A stretch of 64,000 nucleotides of DNA, taken from contig NZ_FNSR01000001.1 in the NCBI RefSeq assembly GCF_900104845.1, forward strand, positions 1,612,001 to 1,676,000. Reading direction: 5' to 3'. Under the pieces are notes generated by a model, which worked only from the letters and a program-made list of their open reading frames with translations, did no database searches and was not told the DNA's origin. The translations under genes were made by a program, and so were the position numbers. This document shows positions 52,885 through 62,890 of this stretch, piece after piece. The DNA comes from Paraburkholderia caballeronis (GTDB taxonomy: Bacteria > Pseudomonadota > Gammaproteobacteria > Burkholderiales > Burkholderiaceae). Numbering within the stretch: position 1 is the first letter of the stretch; each line of letters starts with the position of its first letter.

Positions 52885-54021
52885 GTGACCGTACCGTCAT
52901 CCACGTTGCCGCAACCCGCCGCGCCCTTCGTGCGCAAGATCATTCACTGCGATTGCGACTGCTTCTACGCGTCGGTCGAGATGCGCGACGACCCGTCGTT
53001 GCGCGGCCGTCCGCTCGCGGTCGGCGGCCGTCCGGACCAGCGCGGCGTGATCGCGACGTGCAACTACGACGCGCGGCGCTTCGGCATTCATTCGGCGATG
53101 TCGTCCGCGCTCGCGATGCGCAAATGCCCGGACCTGTTGATCCTGCCGTCCGCGATGGAGAAGTACCGCGCCGCGTCGAAGCAGATCATGGCGATCTATC
53201 GCGACTACACGGCGGACGTCGAGCCGCTGTCGCTCGACGAGGCGTATCTCGACGTCACCCATGCGTCGCATCACAAGGGCAGCGCGACGCTGATCGCGCG
53301 GGAGATCCGCGAGCGCGTGCGCAGGACGGTCGGCGTCACGGTGTCGGCGGGCGTCGCGCCGAGCAAGTTCATCGCGAAGATCGCCTCGGACTGGAACAAG
53401 CCCGATGGCCTGTTCGTCGTGCGTCCGCACGAGGTCGATGCGTTTGTCGCCGCGCTGCCGGTGCGCAAGATTCACGGCGTCGGCAAGGTGACCGCGGCGA
53501 AGCTCGAAAGACTCGGGCTGACGACTTGTGCGCAGTTGCGCGCGTGGCCGCTGGTCGAACTGCACCGGCACTTCGGCGCGTTCGGCAGGCGGCTCTACGA
53601 ACTCGCGCGCGGCATCGACGAGCGGCCGGTGCGCGCGGACCAGGAGCGCAAGTCGGTGAGCGTCGAGACGACCTACGTGACCGACCTGAAGACGCTCGAA
53701 GCATGCGGCGACGAACTGCGCGACCTGGCGCGCCAGCTCGACGAGCGGATTGCACGCGCGGGGGTCGCGCACGCGGTGCGCAAGCTGTTCGTGAAGATCC
53801 GCTTCGCGAACTTCCAGCGCACGACGGTCGAATGCGTGCGCGACGCGACCGATCTGCCGACGCTGCTCGCGATGCTTGAAAAGGGACTCGCGCGGCGCAG
53901 GGAGCCGGTGCGGCTGCTCGGCGTCGGCGTGCGGCTCGAAGAGGAGAACGCGGGGTCGGGCGGACAGTTCGCGCTGTTCGACACCGAACTCGACGACGAC
54001 GTGCACGCGTTGCCGGACTGA
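52885..54021 (+). CDS. dinB: DNA polymerase IV
   Basis: The protein has about 378 residues. It is a Y-family polymerase with HCDCDCFYASVEMRDD near the N-terminus, the SLDEAYLD catalytic motif near 115 and a little-finger domain. It performs error-prone translesion synthesis and is induced in the SOS response here by the LexA box just upstream. The start is uncertain: GTG 52873 would lie inside the LexA box, GTG 52885 needs a leader of only a few nt, and GTG 52930 is closest to usual family N-termini (RKIIHCD). I use 52885. Confidence 0.92.
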   Translation: MTVPSSTLPQPAAPFVRKIIHCDCDCFYASVEMRDDPSLRGRPLAVGGRPDQRGVIATCNYDARRFGIHSAMSSALAMRKCPDLLILPSAMEKYRAASKQIMAIYRDYTADVEPLSLDEAYLDVTHASHHKGSATLIAREIRERVRRTVGVTVSAGVAPSKFIAKIASDWNKPDGLFVVRPHEVDAFVAALPVRKIHGVGKVTAAKLERLGLTTCAQLRAWPLVELHRHFGAFGRRLYELARGIDERPVRADQERKSVSVETTYVTDLKTLEACGDELRDLARQLDERIARAGVAHAVRKLFVKIRFANFQRTTVECVRDATDLPTLLAMLEKGLARRREPVRLLGVGVRLEEENAGSGGQFALFDTELDDDVHALPD

Positions 54022-54100
54022 ACGGTCGAGCGGGTCGCCGTCGTCCGGTGGCGAGGCTTTTCTGGTGTCGCTAGAATCGACGCAAACGAGGAGCCGCCCC

Positions 54101-55390
54101 ATGGACCTGATCATTCGCCGCGCCACGCTCGCGCATCCGCATCCGCCCACGCAGCCGGGCACCGTCGATATCGGCATCGAGGGGGGCCGCATCGTCGCGG
54201 TCGAACCTCGCATCGACGCGGCCGCGCGCGACGAGATCGACGCGAACGGCTCGCTCGTCACGCCGCCTTTCGTCGATGCGCATTTCCACATGGACGCGAC
54301 GCTGTCGTACGGGCTGCCGCGCGTGAACCAGTCGGGCACGCTGCTCGAAGGCATTGCGCTGTGGGGCGAACTGAAGCCGGATCTGACCCAGGACGCGCTC
54401 GTCGAACGCGCGTTGCAGTATTGCGACTGGGCGGTCGCGCGCGGGCTGCTCGCGATCCGCAGCCACGTCGACGTCTGCGACGAGCGGCTGCTCGCGGTCG
54501 AGGCGCTGCTTGAAGTGCGCAGGCGCGTCGCGCCGTATCTGGACCTGCAACTGGTCGCGTTTCCGCAGGACGGTTTGCTGCGCAGCCCCGGCGCGTTCGA
54601 CAACCTGAAGCGCGCGATCGCGATGGGCGTCGACGTGGTCGGCGGCATTCCGCACTTCGAGCGCACGATGGCGGACGGCGCGGAGTCGGTGCGCCTGCTG
54701 TGCGAGTTCGCCGCGCAGAAGGGCCTGCGCGTGGACATGCATTGCGACGAGTCGGACGATCCGCTGTCGCGCCACATCGAAACGCTCGCGGCCGAGACAC
54801 ACCGGCTCGGGATGCATGGGCGCGTCGCGGGCTCGCATCTGACGTCGATGCATTCGATGGACAACTACTACGTGAGCAAGCTGCTGCCGCTGATGCGCGA
54901 GGCAGGCGTCGCGGCGATCGCGAACCCGCTGATCAACATCACGTTGCAGGGGCGCTCGGATACGTATCCGAAGCGGCGCGGGATGACGCGCGTGCCGGAA
55001 TTGATGGCGGCCGGCATCGACGTCGCGTTCGGCCACGACTGCGTGATGGACCCGTGGTACAGCTTCGGCTCCGGCGACATGCTGGAGGTCGCGCACATGG
55101 GGCTGCACGTCGCGCAGATGACCGGCGTCGCCGCGACGCGCGCCTGTTTCGACGCGGTGACGGTGAATTCCGCGAAGATCCTCGGGCTCGAAGGTTACGG
55201 CATCGCGCCCGGCTGCGCGGCGAACTGCGTGGTGCTCGATGCGCGCGAGCCGGCCGAGGCGATCCGGCTGCGCGCCGCGCGGCTCGCGGTCGTGAGCCGC
55301 GGCAAGGTGGTGAGCCGTTCGCCGGCCGCGCGCGCGGCGCTGTCGCTCGAAGGGCGTCCGGCCGAAGTCGATTTCCGGCTGCATCGCTGA
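54101..55390 (+). CDS. amidohydrolase, cytosine-deaminase-like
   Basis: The product has 429 residues. Metal-binding motifs: DAHFHMD near 58-64, DMHCDESDD, GSHLTSMHS and GHDCVMDPW, as in CodA-type cytosine deaminases and related atrazine/cyclic-amidine hydrolases. The start follows GAGGAG, and TAGAAT (54072-54077) is a plausible -10. It could deaminate cytosine or a related heterocycle; no permease gene is next to it, so the substrate is open. Confidence 0.85.
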   Translation: MDLIIRRATLAHPHPPTQPGTVDIGIEGGRIVAVEPRIDAAARDEIDANGSLVTPPFVDAHFHMDATLSYGLPRVNQSGTLLEGIALWGELKPDLTQDALVERALQYCDWAVARGLLAIRSHVDVCDERLLAVEALLEVRRRVAPYLDLQLVAFPQDGLLRSPGAFDNLKRAIAMGVDVVGGIPHFERTMADGAESVRLLCEFAAQKGLRVDMHCDESDDPLSRHIETLAAETHRLGMHGRVAGSHLTSMHSMDNYYVSKLLPLMREAGVAAIANPLINITLQGRSDTYPKRRGMTRVPELMAAGIDVAFGHDCVMDPWYSFGSGDMLEVAHMGLHVAQMTGVAATRACFDAVTVNSAKILGLEGYGIAPGCAANCVVLDAREPAEAIRLRAARLAVVSRGKVVSRSPAARAALSLEGRPAEVDFRLHR

Positions 55391-55431
55391 AAAAGAAAAT
55401 CGCGACGCCGCGTGGAAGCGGCGTCGCGATT
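55391..55431 (-). terminator. terminator of oligopeptidase A gene
   Basis: On the minus strand a perfect 14-bp stem (arms 55418-55431 and 55398-55411) is followed by a T-rich run, 60 bp after the prlC stop. The same hairpin may also help end the convergent amidohydrolase transcript. Confidence 0.88.
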
Positions 55432-55490
55432 CGCGGTGCGTCGTATATGAGCGCATGCGCGCCACGCGAACGCGGCGCGCATCCACATAC

Positions 55491-57593
55491 TCAATGCGTG
55501 GCGGCCGGCGGCTGCGTCATCCCGTTGTGGCGCAGCAGGGCGTCGATGCTCGGCTCGCGGCCGCGGAACGCCTTGAACGATTCCATCGCTGGCCGGCTGC
55601 CGCCGACTTCGAGAATCTCGCGGCGATAACGCGTGCCGGTCGCGACGTCGAGCACGCTCGTATTCGCGAGTTTGGCTGCTTCCTCGAACGCCGCATACGC
55701 GTCCGCGGACAGCACCTCGGCCCACTTGTAGCTGTAGTAGCCGGCCGCATAACCGCCCGCGAAGATGTGGCTGAACGTGTCCGGCCAGCGCGAGAACGGC
55801 GCCTGCGGCACGACGTGATAACGCTCGTTGATCTCGCGCGCGAGGTCGTTCGCGGACTTGCCCTGCGACGCGTCGAAGTCCACGTGCAGCGCCATGTCGA
55901 ACATCGAGAACACGATCTGGCGCAGCGTGCCGAGGCCGCTCTGGAAGTTCTTCGCGGCGAGCATCTTGTCGAACAGGTCGCGCGGCAGCGGTTTCGCGGT
56001 ATCGACGTGCGACGTCATCTCGCTCAGCACGTCCCACTCCCAGCAGAAGTTTTCCATGAACTGCGACGGCAGTTCGACCGCGTCCCATTCGACGCCGTTG
56101 ATGCCGGAGACCGCCAGTTCGTCGACGCGCGTCAGCATGTGATGCAGCCCGTGGCCGAACTCGTGGAACAGCGTGATGACCTCGTCGTGCGTGAAGCACG
56201 CGGGTTTGCCGCCGACCGGCGCGGAGAAGTTGCAGGTCAGGTACGCGACCGGCGTCTGCACGCCGTTCGTGTCGAGCTTGCGGCGCGAGCGCGCGTCGTC
56301 CATCCACGCGCCGCCGCGCTTGCCTTCGCGCGCGTACAGGTCGAGGTAGAACTGCGCGACCAGCGTGCCGTCGAGATTCTCGACGCGGAAGAAACGCACG
56401 TCCGGGTGCCACACCGGCGCGCTGTCGTCGCGGATGCGCACGCCGAACAGCGTCTCGGTCACCTTGAACAGCCCCTTCAGCACGAAGTCCTCGGGGAAGT
56501 ACTGCTTCACTTCGTTTTCCGAGAACGAATAACGCTTCTGGCGCAGGCGCTCGGCGGCGAACGCCATGTCCCACGGCTGAAGGTCCGCGAGGCCCAGTTC
56601 GGTCGCCGCGAAGTCGCGCAGTTCCTGCCAGTCCTGTTCCGCGTGCGGACGCGCGCGCGTCGCGAGGTCGTCGAGGAAGCTCATCACCTGCTGCGGCGAC
56701 TCGGCCATCTTCGGCGTCAGCGACACTTCGGCGAAGTTGTCATAACCGAGCATCTTCGCTTCTTCCGCGCGCAGCTTCAGCTGCTCCGCGATGATCTCCG
56801 TGTTGTCCCATTCGGGCTTGCCGCCGCCGTAGGTCGGGCCGAGTTCGGACGCGCGCGTCACGTACGCGCGATACATCGTCTCGCGCATCGCGCGGTTTTC
56901 CGAGTACTGCATCACCGGGAAATACGACGGGAAGTGCAGCGAGAATTTCCAGCCGGCCTTGTTCTCGCGTTCGGCCGCCTCGCGCGCGGCCGCGATCACG
57001 TCGTCGGGCAGGCCGACGAGTTCCGCTTCGTCCGTCGCGACGTACGCGTACGCGTTCGTCGCGTCGAGCACGTGATCGGAAAACGCCTTCGACAGCGCGG
57101 CCTGGCGTTCCTGCAATTCCGCGAAACGCGGTTTCTGCTTCTCGGGCAGTTCGGCGCCGGACAGGCGGAAGTCGCGCAGCGAGTTGTCGAGGATCTTGCG
57201 GCGCTCGCCGGACAGCACGCCGTAGGTGTTGCTGTTCGCGATCGCCTTGTACTTCTCGTACAGCGCGAGGTTCTGGCCGACGCTCGCCCAGAACTCGGTC
57301 ACGCGCGGCAGGTTTTCCGCATGGGCCGCGCGCAGTTCCGGCGTGTCGGCGACCGCGTTCAGATGGCCGATCACGCCCCACGCGCGCGACAGCGGCTCGG
57401 AAGCGCGCTCGACCGGGTCGACGACGTCGCTCCACTGCGCGGGCGTCGCCGGCAGCGCGGCGCGCTCGACGGCGGCCTTCGCGTCGGCGAGCAGCACGTC
57501 GAGCGCCGGCGTCACGTGTTCGGGGCGGATCTCGCCGAAACGCGGCAGGCCGGTGAAGTCGAGCAGCGGATTATCGGATGGGGTAGTAGCCAT
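55491..57593 (-). CDS. prlC: oligopeptidase A (M3 peptidase)
   Basis: The product has 700 residues. The zinc motif HEFGHGLHH is near 478, with the M3-family segments around it (YAREGKRGGAW, FMENFCWEW). It degrades short peptides in the cytosol, including cleaved signal peptides. ATG 57593 fits the family; the upstream frame continues but is unrelated. folD lies upstream on the same strand, 496 bp away, so it is probably transcribed independently. Confidence 0.94.
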   Translation of the reverse strand: MATTPSDNPLLDFTGLPRFGEIRPEHVTPALDVLLADAKAAVERAALPATPAQWSDVVDPVERASEPLSRAWGVIGHLNAVADTPELRAAHAENLPRVTEFWASVGQNLALYEKYKAIANSNTYGVLSGERRKILDNSLRDFRLSGAELPEKQKPRFAELQERQAALSKAFSDHVLDATNAYAYVATDEAELVGLPDDVIAAAREAAERENKAGWKFSLHFPSYFPVMQYSENRAMRETMYRAYVTRASELGPTYGGGKPEWDNTEIIAEQLKLRAEEAKMLGYDNFAEVSLTPKMAESPQQVMSFLDDLATRARPHAEQDWQELRDFAATELGLADLQPWDMAFAAERLRQKRYSFSENEVKQYFPEDFVLKGLFKVTETLFGVRIRDDSAPVWHPDVRFFRVENLDGTLVAQFYLDLYAREGKRGGAWMDDARSRRKLDTNGVQTPVAYLTCNFSAPVGGKPACFTHDEVITLFHEFGHGLHHMLTRVDELAVSGINGVEWDAVELPSQFMENFCWEWDVLSEMTSHVDTAKPLPRDLFDKMLAAKNFQSGLGTLRQIVFSMFDMALHVDFDASQGKSANDLAREINERYHVVPQAPFSRWPDTFSHIFAGGYAAGYYSYKWAEVLSADAYAAFEEAAKLANTSVLDVATGTRYRREILEVGGSRPAMESFKAFRGREPSIDALLRHNGMTQPPAATH

Positions 57594-58089
57594 GATGCGT
57601 CCTGTTCGTGTCTGTCGCGGTTGAATAGGTTCGGGCGCGCTGCGCCCGACTGTCCGAGTATTGGGGTCGCGCGCGCGCTTTCCAACCGGGGCGGGTTCGC
57701 GGCGCGGCGCCTGGCGGCGGCCGTCGGCGTGCATGGCCTTGCGGGGCAATGCGGTTCGGGCCGGCGGTTACCCGGGTGGAAATCGGCGCGCGGCGCGCCT
57801 TGCCTTGCGATCCTACTGCAAGGGCATCGCCGGCGCACCTATGGACGCCCGCTTGCCAGGGGCAATGCGGTTTCGGCAGGAAAAAAGGGGCGTCGGCGCA
57901 GAGGCGATGGGGGCGTGTAATGCGCGTGCGGCGAGCCACAGGCGGTTTCGATGCGCGCCGGCGCGGGGCCGGCGCAGCATGCGGCATCATGGCAGCGCGA
58001 AGCGGCGACGGCCCGCCTTCTTCGATGTAGCGCGCACGCCCCGGGCAAGACCACGGGGCTGTCGAATCCGCACGCGGGGATGGCGCCCG
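57594..58089. other. 496-bp region between prlC and folD
   Basis: No gene is supported. A hairpin (TCGGGCGCG-CT-GCGCCCGA near 57632) lies upstream of prlC. The rest has no recognisable feature. Confidence 0.4.
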
Positions 58090-58947
58090 TTACGCGGCAC
58101 CCGCCGCGCGTTCCGCGGCTTCGATCGTGTTGACGAGCAGCATCGTGATCGTCATCGGGCCGACGCCGCCCGGCACCGGCGTGATGTGGCCGGCCACTTC
58201 CTTCACGCCCGCGAAATCGACGTCGCCGCACAGCTTGCCCGCGTCGTCGCGGTTCATCCCGACGTCGATCACCGTTGCACCCGGCTTCACCATGTCGGCG
58301 GTCAGGATGTTGCGCTTGCCGACCGCCGCGACGACGATGTCCGCTGCGCGCGTATGCGCGGCGAGGTCGCGTGTCTTGCTGTGGCAGATCGTGACGGTCG
58401 CGCCCGCGTCGAGCAGCAGCATCGCCATCGGCTTGCCGACGATGTTCGAGCGGCCGATCACGACCGCGTTCGCGCCGCCGGGCGCGATGCCGTACGCGTC
58501 GAACATCTTCATCACGCCGTACGGCGTGCACGGGCGGAACAGCGGCTGGCCGGTCATCAGCGCACCGGCGTTCGCGACGTGGAAGCCGTCGACGTCCTTC
58601 TCCGGCGCGATCGCCTCGATCACCTTGTGGCTGTCGATGTGCTGCGGCAGCGGCAACTGAACGAGGATGCCGTGGATCTTCGGATCGCGGTTCAGTTCGT
58701 CGATGCGCTTGAGCAGGTCCGCTTCGGACAGCGTCGCCGGATAGCGGTCGTACGACGAGAAGAGGCCATTGTCCTCGCACGCCTTCACCTTGTTGCGCAC
58801 GTACACTTCGCTCGCCGGGTTGTCGCCGACCAGCACGACCGCGAGGCCCGGCTGGCGCCCGCGGGCGGTGAGGGCGGCGGCGCGCGTGGCGACGTCGGCG
58901 CGCAGTTGCTTGGAGAGGGCGAGGCCGTCGATCAGGGTGGCTGTCAT
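58090..58947 (-). CDS. folD: methylenetetrahydrofolate dehydrogenase/cyclohydrolase
   Basis: The product has 285 residues. It shows the catalytic [13 protein letters not shown] (Lys near 54), [18 protein letters not shown] and PCTPYG, and the NADP-binding [14 protein letters not shown]. It interconverts 5,10-methylene-, methenyl- and 10-formyl-tetrahydrofolate. It is a single gene with no close partner. Confidence 0.96.
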   Translation of the reverse strand: MTATLIDGLALSKQLRADVATRAAALTARGRQPGLAVVLVGDNPASEVYVRNKVKACEDNGLFSSYDRYPATLSEADLLKRIDELNRDPKIHGILVQLPLPQHIDSHKVIEAIAPEKDVDGFHVANAGALMTGQPLFRPCTPYGVMKMFDAYGIAPGGANAVVIGRSNIVGKPMAMLLLDAGATVTICHSKTRDLAAHTRAADIVVAAVGKRNILTADMVKPGATVIDVGMNRDDAGKLCGDVDFAGVKEVAGHITPVPGGVGPMTITMLLVNTIEAAERAAGAA

Positions 58948-59438
58948 GGTCGGTACACGAGTGCGGTTCGGAATGCGGGAGCGGGGCGGGTCGCGCGCGA
59001 GTTGGGAGCGTCGGTTGTCGCCGGCGCGGCGGACCGAGGCGCGGCGCGCGCGCCGCTGCGAAGTCCGACATTATACCGGTCGCGGCAACGGCGCTTCGGG
59101 CCGGGCGAGCGGTTGTCGCGACGTGGCGGATGGCATTGGCGGGCGCGAAGAAGGCCGCTAGCGGGATGTGACGGATGGATGTTCTGCCGCGTGTCGCGCG
59201 GACAAGGCGGGATGTCGGTCAACCCGCGAAGCGCGGCCGTCACTCAATGCCCGCGGCGCTTCTGCGACGACTCAATCGCGAGAGATCGCTTCAGAAGCCT
59301 GATGGGATGCGAAGCAAAAACGCGCGCCGCTGAAAGACTTGCGGGAACCTGCAGGGATTCGAAAGCCCGTCTGCCGGCGAAGCAACGCAGGCAGACGGAG
59401 CGACAGCGGCGGGCGGCGCGACGGCCGCCCGCGCGGCA
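58948..59438. other. 491-bp region between folD and the FixJ-like gene
   Basis: No gene is supported. Near 59410 a GGGCGGC-GCGACG-GCCGCCC hairpin follows the FixJ-like stop on the minus strand, without a T-run. It holds the folD promoter region. Confidence 0.4.
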
Positions 59439-60083
59439 TCACTGATGCGCTTGCGGCTTGTTCGACAGCGCGAGGCGAAGCAGATCCGCGACCGTGTTCA
59501 CGTTCAGCTTCTCCATGATGTTCGCGCGATGCGCCTCCACGGTCTTGATGCTGATGCCGAGGTCGTCCGCGATCTGCTTGTTGAGGCGCCCCGCGATGAT
59601 CCGCTCCAGCACCTGATGCTCGCGTGCGGTCAGCTTCGACAGCCGTTCGGCGGCCGCGCGCTGCTGCTGCACGTTGGTGCTTTCGCTGCGCGCCTTGTCG
59701 AGCATCCGCTCGACGAGCTTGCGCAGTTCCGCTTCGTCGAACGGCTTCTCGATGAAATCCATCGCGCCTTTTTTCATCGTCGACACCGCCATCGGCACGT
59801 CGCCGTGGCCGGTCACGAAGATGATCGGCAGCGACGCGTTCTCGGCGATCAGGCGTTCCTGCAGTTCGAGCCCGCTCATGCCCGACATCCGCACGTCCAG
59901 AATCAGGCATGCGATCTGGCCGGTCTGCTGGAACGGCTGATACGCGTCGTGGAATTCCTCGGCGCTCATGAAGCATTGCACGCGGTAGCCGTTCGCTTCG
60001 AGCAGCCAGCGCAGAGAGTCTCGTACGGCCTCGTCGTCATCAACGACAAACACGGTTTCCTGGGTGGTGACTGGGCTGTTCAT
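59439..60083 (-). CDS. FixJ-like response regulator (LuxR type)
   Basis: The product has 214 residues. The receiver (VFVVDDDEAVRDSL, LILDVRMSG with phospho-Asp near 59, FIEKPFD Lys) is followed by a LuxR/GerE helix-turn-helix (LTAREHQVLERIIAG, GISIKTVEAHRANIMEKL). The family includes FixJ, TtrR and StyR-type regulators. It overlaps the sensor kinase gene by 4 bp (ATGA). The regulated genes are not identified. Confidence 0.92.
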   Translation of the reverse strand: MNSPVTTQETVFVVDDDEAVRDSLRWLLEANGYRVQCFMSAEEFHDAYQPFQQTGQIACLILDVRMSGMSGLELQERLIAENASLPIIFVTGHGDVPMAVSTMKKGAMDFIEKPFDEAELRKLVERMLDKARSESTNVQQQRAAAERLSKLTAREHQVLERIIAGRLNKQIADDLGISIKTVEAHRANIMEKLNVNTVADLLRLALSNKPQAHQ

Positions 60084-62596
60084 GGCTCTCCCGTAACGGT
60101 TTGTGGAGTTGGCTCGTCGGAGCGGTCTGGACGCTGACCGTCCGCCTCGCCGATCGGCAGATTGCAATGGAACGTGGCGCCGCTGATGTGGCCGTCCGCC
60201 TCGACGTTGTTGACCACCCACAGGCGCCCGCGATGCGACTCGATGATAGAGCGGCAGATGTTGAGCCCCATGCCCATGCCGTCGGACTTGGTGCTGTAGA
60301 ACGGCTCGAACAGCCGCTCGGCGGTGGCCTCGTCGACGCCCGGACCCTGGTCGACGACGCTGATGCACACGTAGCCGCCGTCACGCTGGACGACCACGCG
60401 GATCACCGGATCGACCGCATTCGGACGCGCGTCGGCCATCGCCTCGGCGGCGTTTTTCAGCAGGTTCACCAGCACCTGCTCGATCAGCACCGGATCGACG
60501 TAGATCACCGGCATGCGCGCGCGCATGTCGGTCACGATCCGGATGCGGCGCTTGCGCGCCTCGATTTCGGCCAGGCCGACCGCGTCCGCGACGATGTCCG
60601 CGACGCGCGTCGCCTGGCGCTTCGGCTCGCTGCGCTTCACGAACTCGCGGATGCGCTTGATGATCATCCCCGCGCGCACCGCCTGCTGCGCGGTTTTTTC
60701 GAGCACCGGCAGCAGGTTGTCCGCCGACGCGCGGCCCGACTTCACCAGCGCGACGGTGCCGGACGCGTAGTTGTTGATCGCCGCGAGCGGCTGGTTCAGT
60801 TCGTGCGCGAGCGACGACGCCATCTCGCCCATCGTCATCAGCCGGCTCGTGAACTGGAGCTTCTCGTCCTGCTGCCGCGCGAGTTCCTGCGCCTGCTTGC
60901 GGGTCGTGATGTCGGTCGCGATCTGCATCTGCGCGAGGTGGCCGTCGACCCACTGGATGTACTGGCGCCGCACCTCGAACCACTTCTGGATGCTCTCGAC
61001 GTAGATTTCCTGCGCGTCGGCGGCGCTCTCGGTCAGCGCGGCGGCCGGCAGGCCCGCGAACGCGTCGACCATGTCGATCGAGTCCGACGACGCCTGCGCG
61101 CTGTCGAAACCGCCGCCGCCCGCGAGTTCGAGGTGGCCGTCCGGGCGGATGCCGAACAGGTGGCGGTAGTAGCGGTTCGCGAACAGCAGTTCCGCTTCGT
61201 CGGCGGCGAGCACGGACACCGCCGCGTCGAGGCTTTCGAGCACGGTCGTGAAGCGTTCGTGCGCGGCCGCGAGTTCCTCGCGCGCGCGTTTCGGCTCGGT
61301 GATGTCGGTCATCGACGACATCCAGCCGGTCTGCCGGCCGGAACTGTCGATCAGCGGCGAAACATAGAGACGCGCATGGAACGTCGAGCCGTCCTTGCGC
61401 CGCACGCGCAGTTCGAACCCGGACGACGGCGCCTTGCCGCGCAGCGTCATGTCCAGTTGGCGCTGCATTTCCGGATACGCGTCGCGCGGCCAGTACGGGA
61501 ACGGCGCGGTCTTGTTCACGAGGTCGCTTTCGTCCCAGCCGGTCATCCGGCAGAACGCGGGATTCACGTGGGTGATGCGGCCGTGCATGTCGAGCACGCG
61601 CATGCCGATCAGCACCGAGTTCTCCATCGCGCGGCGGAAGAACGCCTCCGCGTACAGCGCCTGCTGCGCCTCGAAACGCTGGCGCGTGTGTTTCCACAGG
61701 CTCCACAGGCTCCACAGCACGAAACACGACAGCCCGGCGACCAGCCACACGAGCGTGTTGTTCGTGAAGTTGGTCATCTGCGGATACGAATAGACGCGCA
61801 CCGACAGCCCCTGGCCCGGCGGATCGAGCGGCAGGTCGTAATACACGTCGCGCGGCAGGCGCGGGCGGGTGGACGTGGTCGCGAGTTCGCGGTTGTTCAC
61901 GTCGAGGATCGAGATCTTGTACTTCGCGGACAGCTCGGGCGGGATGTCGTGCTTCAGCATCCCCTCGACCGAGAACACGGCCGCGATCGAGCCGAGAAAT
62001 TCGCGGTCGCGATATACAGGCGTCTGGAGCGTGATGTAGCCGTTGCCGAAGTCGTCATGGATCAGCGGCGAATAGACCTGGCGGCGCGTCGTGCGCGCCT
62101 CGTTGAACGCGGCCTTCACGGCTTCGTCCATCTGCGCGTCGGTCGGCTTCGCGAGCCGCTGGCCGAGCGTCGGCAGCGCGGTGGCGGGCCAGCGCGGCTG
62201 GTGCACGCTCGTGTACCAGTTCAGATAGAGGATCTCCGGATGCGCCTGCATGATGTCCCCGGCGGACACCTGGAACGACTGGGGATCGCCGTGGCCGGTC
62301 GCGAGGTCGCGCGCGAGCGCCTGCAACTGCTCCTGCGCGCCGGTCATCGACAGCCGGATCTGCTGCTGCGCCCATGCGACGTTTCGATACAGCGTGTCTT
62401 CCTGCTGCTGCTGCTCGCGCCGGTTCAGACTCCACAGGATCAGGCTCATGACGATCAGGAACACCAGGATCGACAGGAGCGGCGTCAGCAAATAGGAATT
62501 GGACCACCACGGTCCGTGGTGCCAGCGGGACGGCGACGACGCGCCGGGCGAAGCGGGCGTCCGCGCCGAGCGTGCGAAAAGCCGTTCGGTCAACAT
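60080..62596 (-). CDS. FixL-like PAS sensor histidine kinase
   Basis: The product has 838 residues. A membrane segment near 35-55, a large periplasmic Cache-like domain (about 56-290), a second membrane segment near 285-310, two PAS domains (near 335-460 and 470-590) and a histidine kinase core follow, with MGEMASSLAHELNQPLAAIN (His near 632), N-box NLLKNAAEAM and GPGVDEATAERLFEPF. No FixL haem-binding pattern is evident, so oxygen sensing is not shown. It forms a pair with the FixJ-like regulator. TATAAT on the minus strand (62736-62731) is a likely -10. Confidence 0.9.
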   Translation of the reverse strand: MLTERLFARSARTPASPGASSPSRWHHGPWWSNSYLLTPLLSILVFLIVMSLILWSLNRREQQQQEDTLYRNVAWAQQQIRLSMTGAQEQLQALARDLATGHGDPQSFQVSAGDIMQAHPEILYLNWYTSVHQPRWPATALPTLGQRLAKPTDAQMDEAVKAAFNEARTTRRQVYSPLIHDDFGNGYITLQTPVYRDREFLGSIAAVFSVEGMLKHDIPPELSAKYKISILDVNNRELATTSTRPRLPRDVYYDLPLDPPGQGLSVRVYSYPQMTNFTNNTLVWLVAGLSCFVLWSLWSLWKHTRQRFEAQQALYAEAFFRRAMENSVLIGMRVLDMHGRITHVNPAFCRMTGWDESDLVNKTAPFPYWPRDAYPEMQRQLDMTLRGKAPSSGFELRVRRKDGSTFHARLYVSPLIDSSGRQTGWMSSMTDITEPKRAREELAAAHERFTTVLESLDAAVSVLAADEAELLFANRYYRHLFGIRPDGHLELAGGGGFDSAQASSDSIDMVDAFAGLPAAALTESAADAQEIYVESIQKWFEVRRQYIQWVDGHLAQMQIATDITTRKQAQELARQQDEKLQFTSRLMTMGEMASSLAHELNQPLAAINNYASGTVALVKSGRASADNLLPVLEKTAQQAVRAGMIIKRIREFVKRSEPKRQATRVADIVADAVGLAEIEARKRRIRIVTDMRARMPVIYVDPVLIEQVLVNLLKNAAEAMADARPNAVDPVIRVVVQRDGGYVCISVVDQGPGVDEATAERLFEPFYSTKSDGMGMGLNICRSIIESHRGRLWVVNNVEADGHISGATFHCNLPIGEADGQRPDRSDEPTPQTVTGEP

Positions 62597-62730
62597 GGCA
62601 GGATTGTAGCGCAGCGTAAGACACGGAATTGACGTGAAAAAAGCGGTAAATCGCCGACAAACGAGCGCAAACTGGCCGGTATGGGCCAACGGGAGCAAAC
62701 AATTCAGCGTGCGCCGCAGCAATTTTCCAC

Positions 62731-62736
62731 ATTATA
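62731..62736 (-). promoter_or_regulatory. -10 box of the FixL-like kinase gene
   Basis: A perfect TATAAT on the minus strand with a TTTCGA-type -35 at 17 bp spacing. It gives a leader of roughly 128 nt. Confidence 0.5.
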
Positions 62737-62765
62737 AAATCCCATCTCGCAATTCGAAAATTTTG

Positions 62766-62795
62766 TTGCGCGATGCCGAGAGGGGTCATTACAAT
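62766..62795 (+). promoter_or_regulatory. promoter of aceE
   Basis: TTGCGC (62766-62771), 18 bp, TACAAT (62790-62795). It gives a leader of about 90 nt before the aceE ATG. Confidence 0.55.
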
Positions 62796-62890
62796 CGCCC
62801 CGAAAGTTGCGCGGTCGGCCGGTCCGTCATCGTTATCGCTGCCCGCATGGTCTGTTCAACAGCGTTCCCAGAAATTCCCAGGAGACGAGC

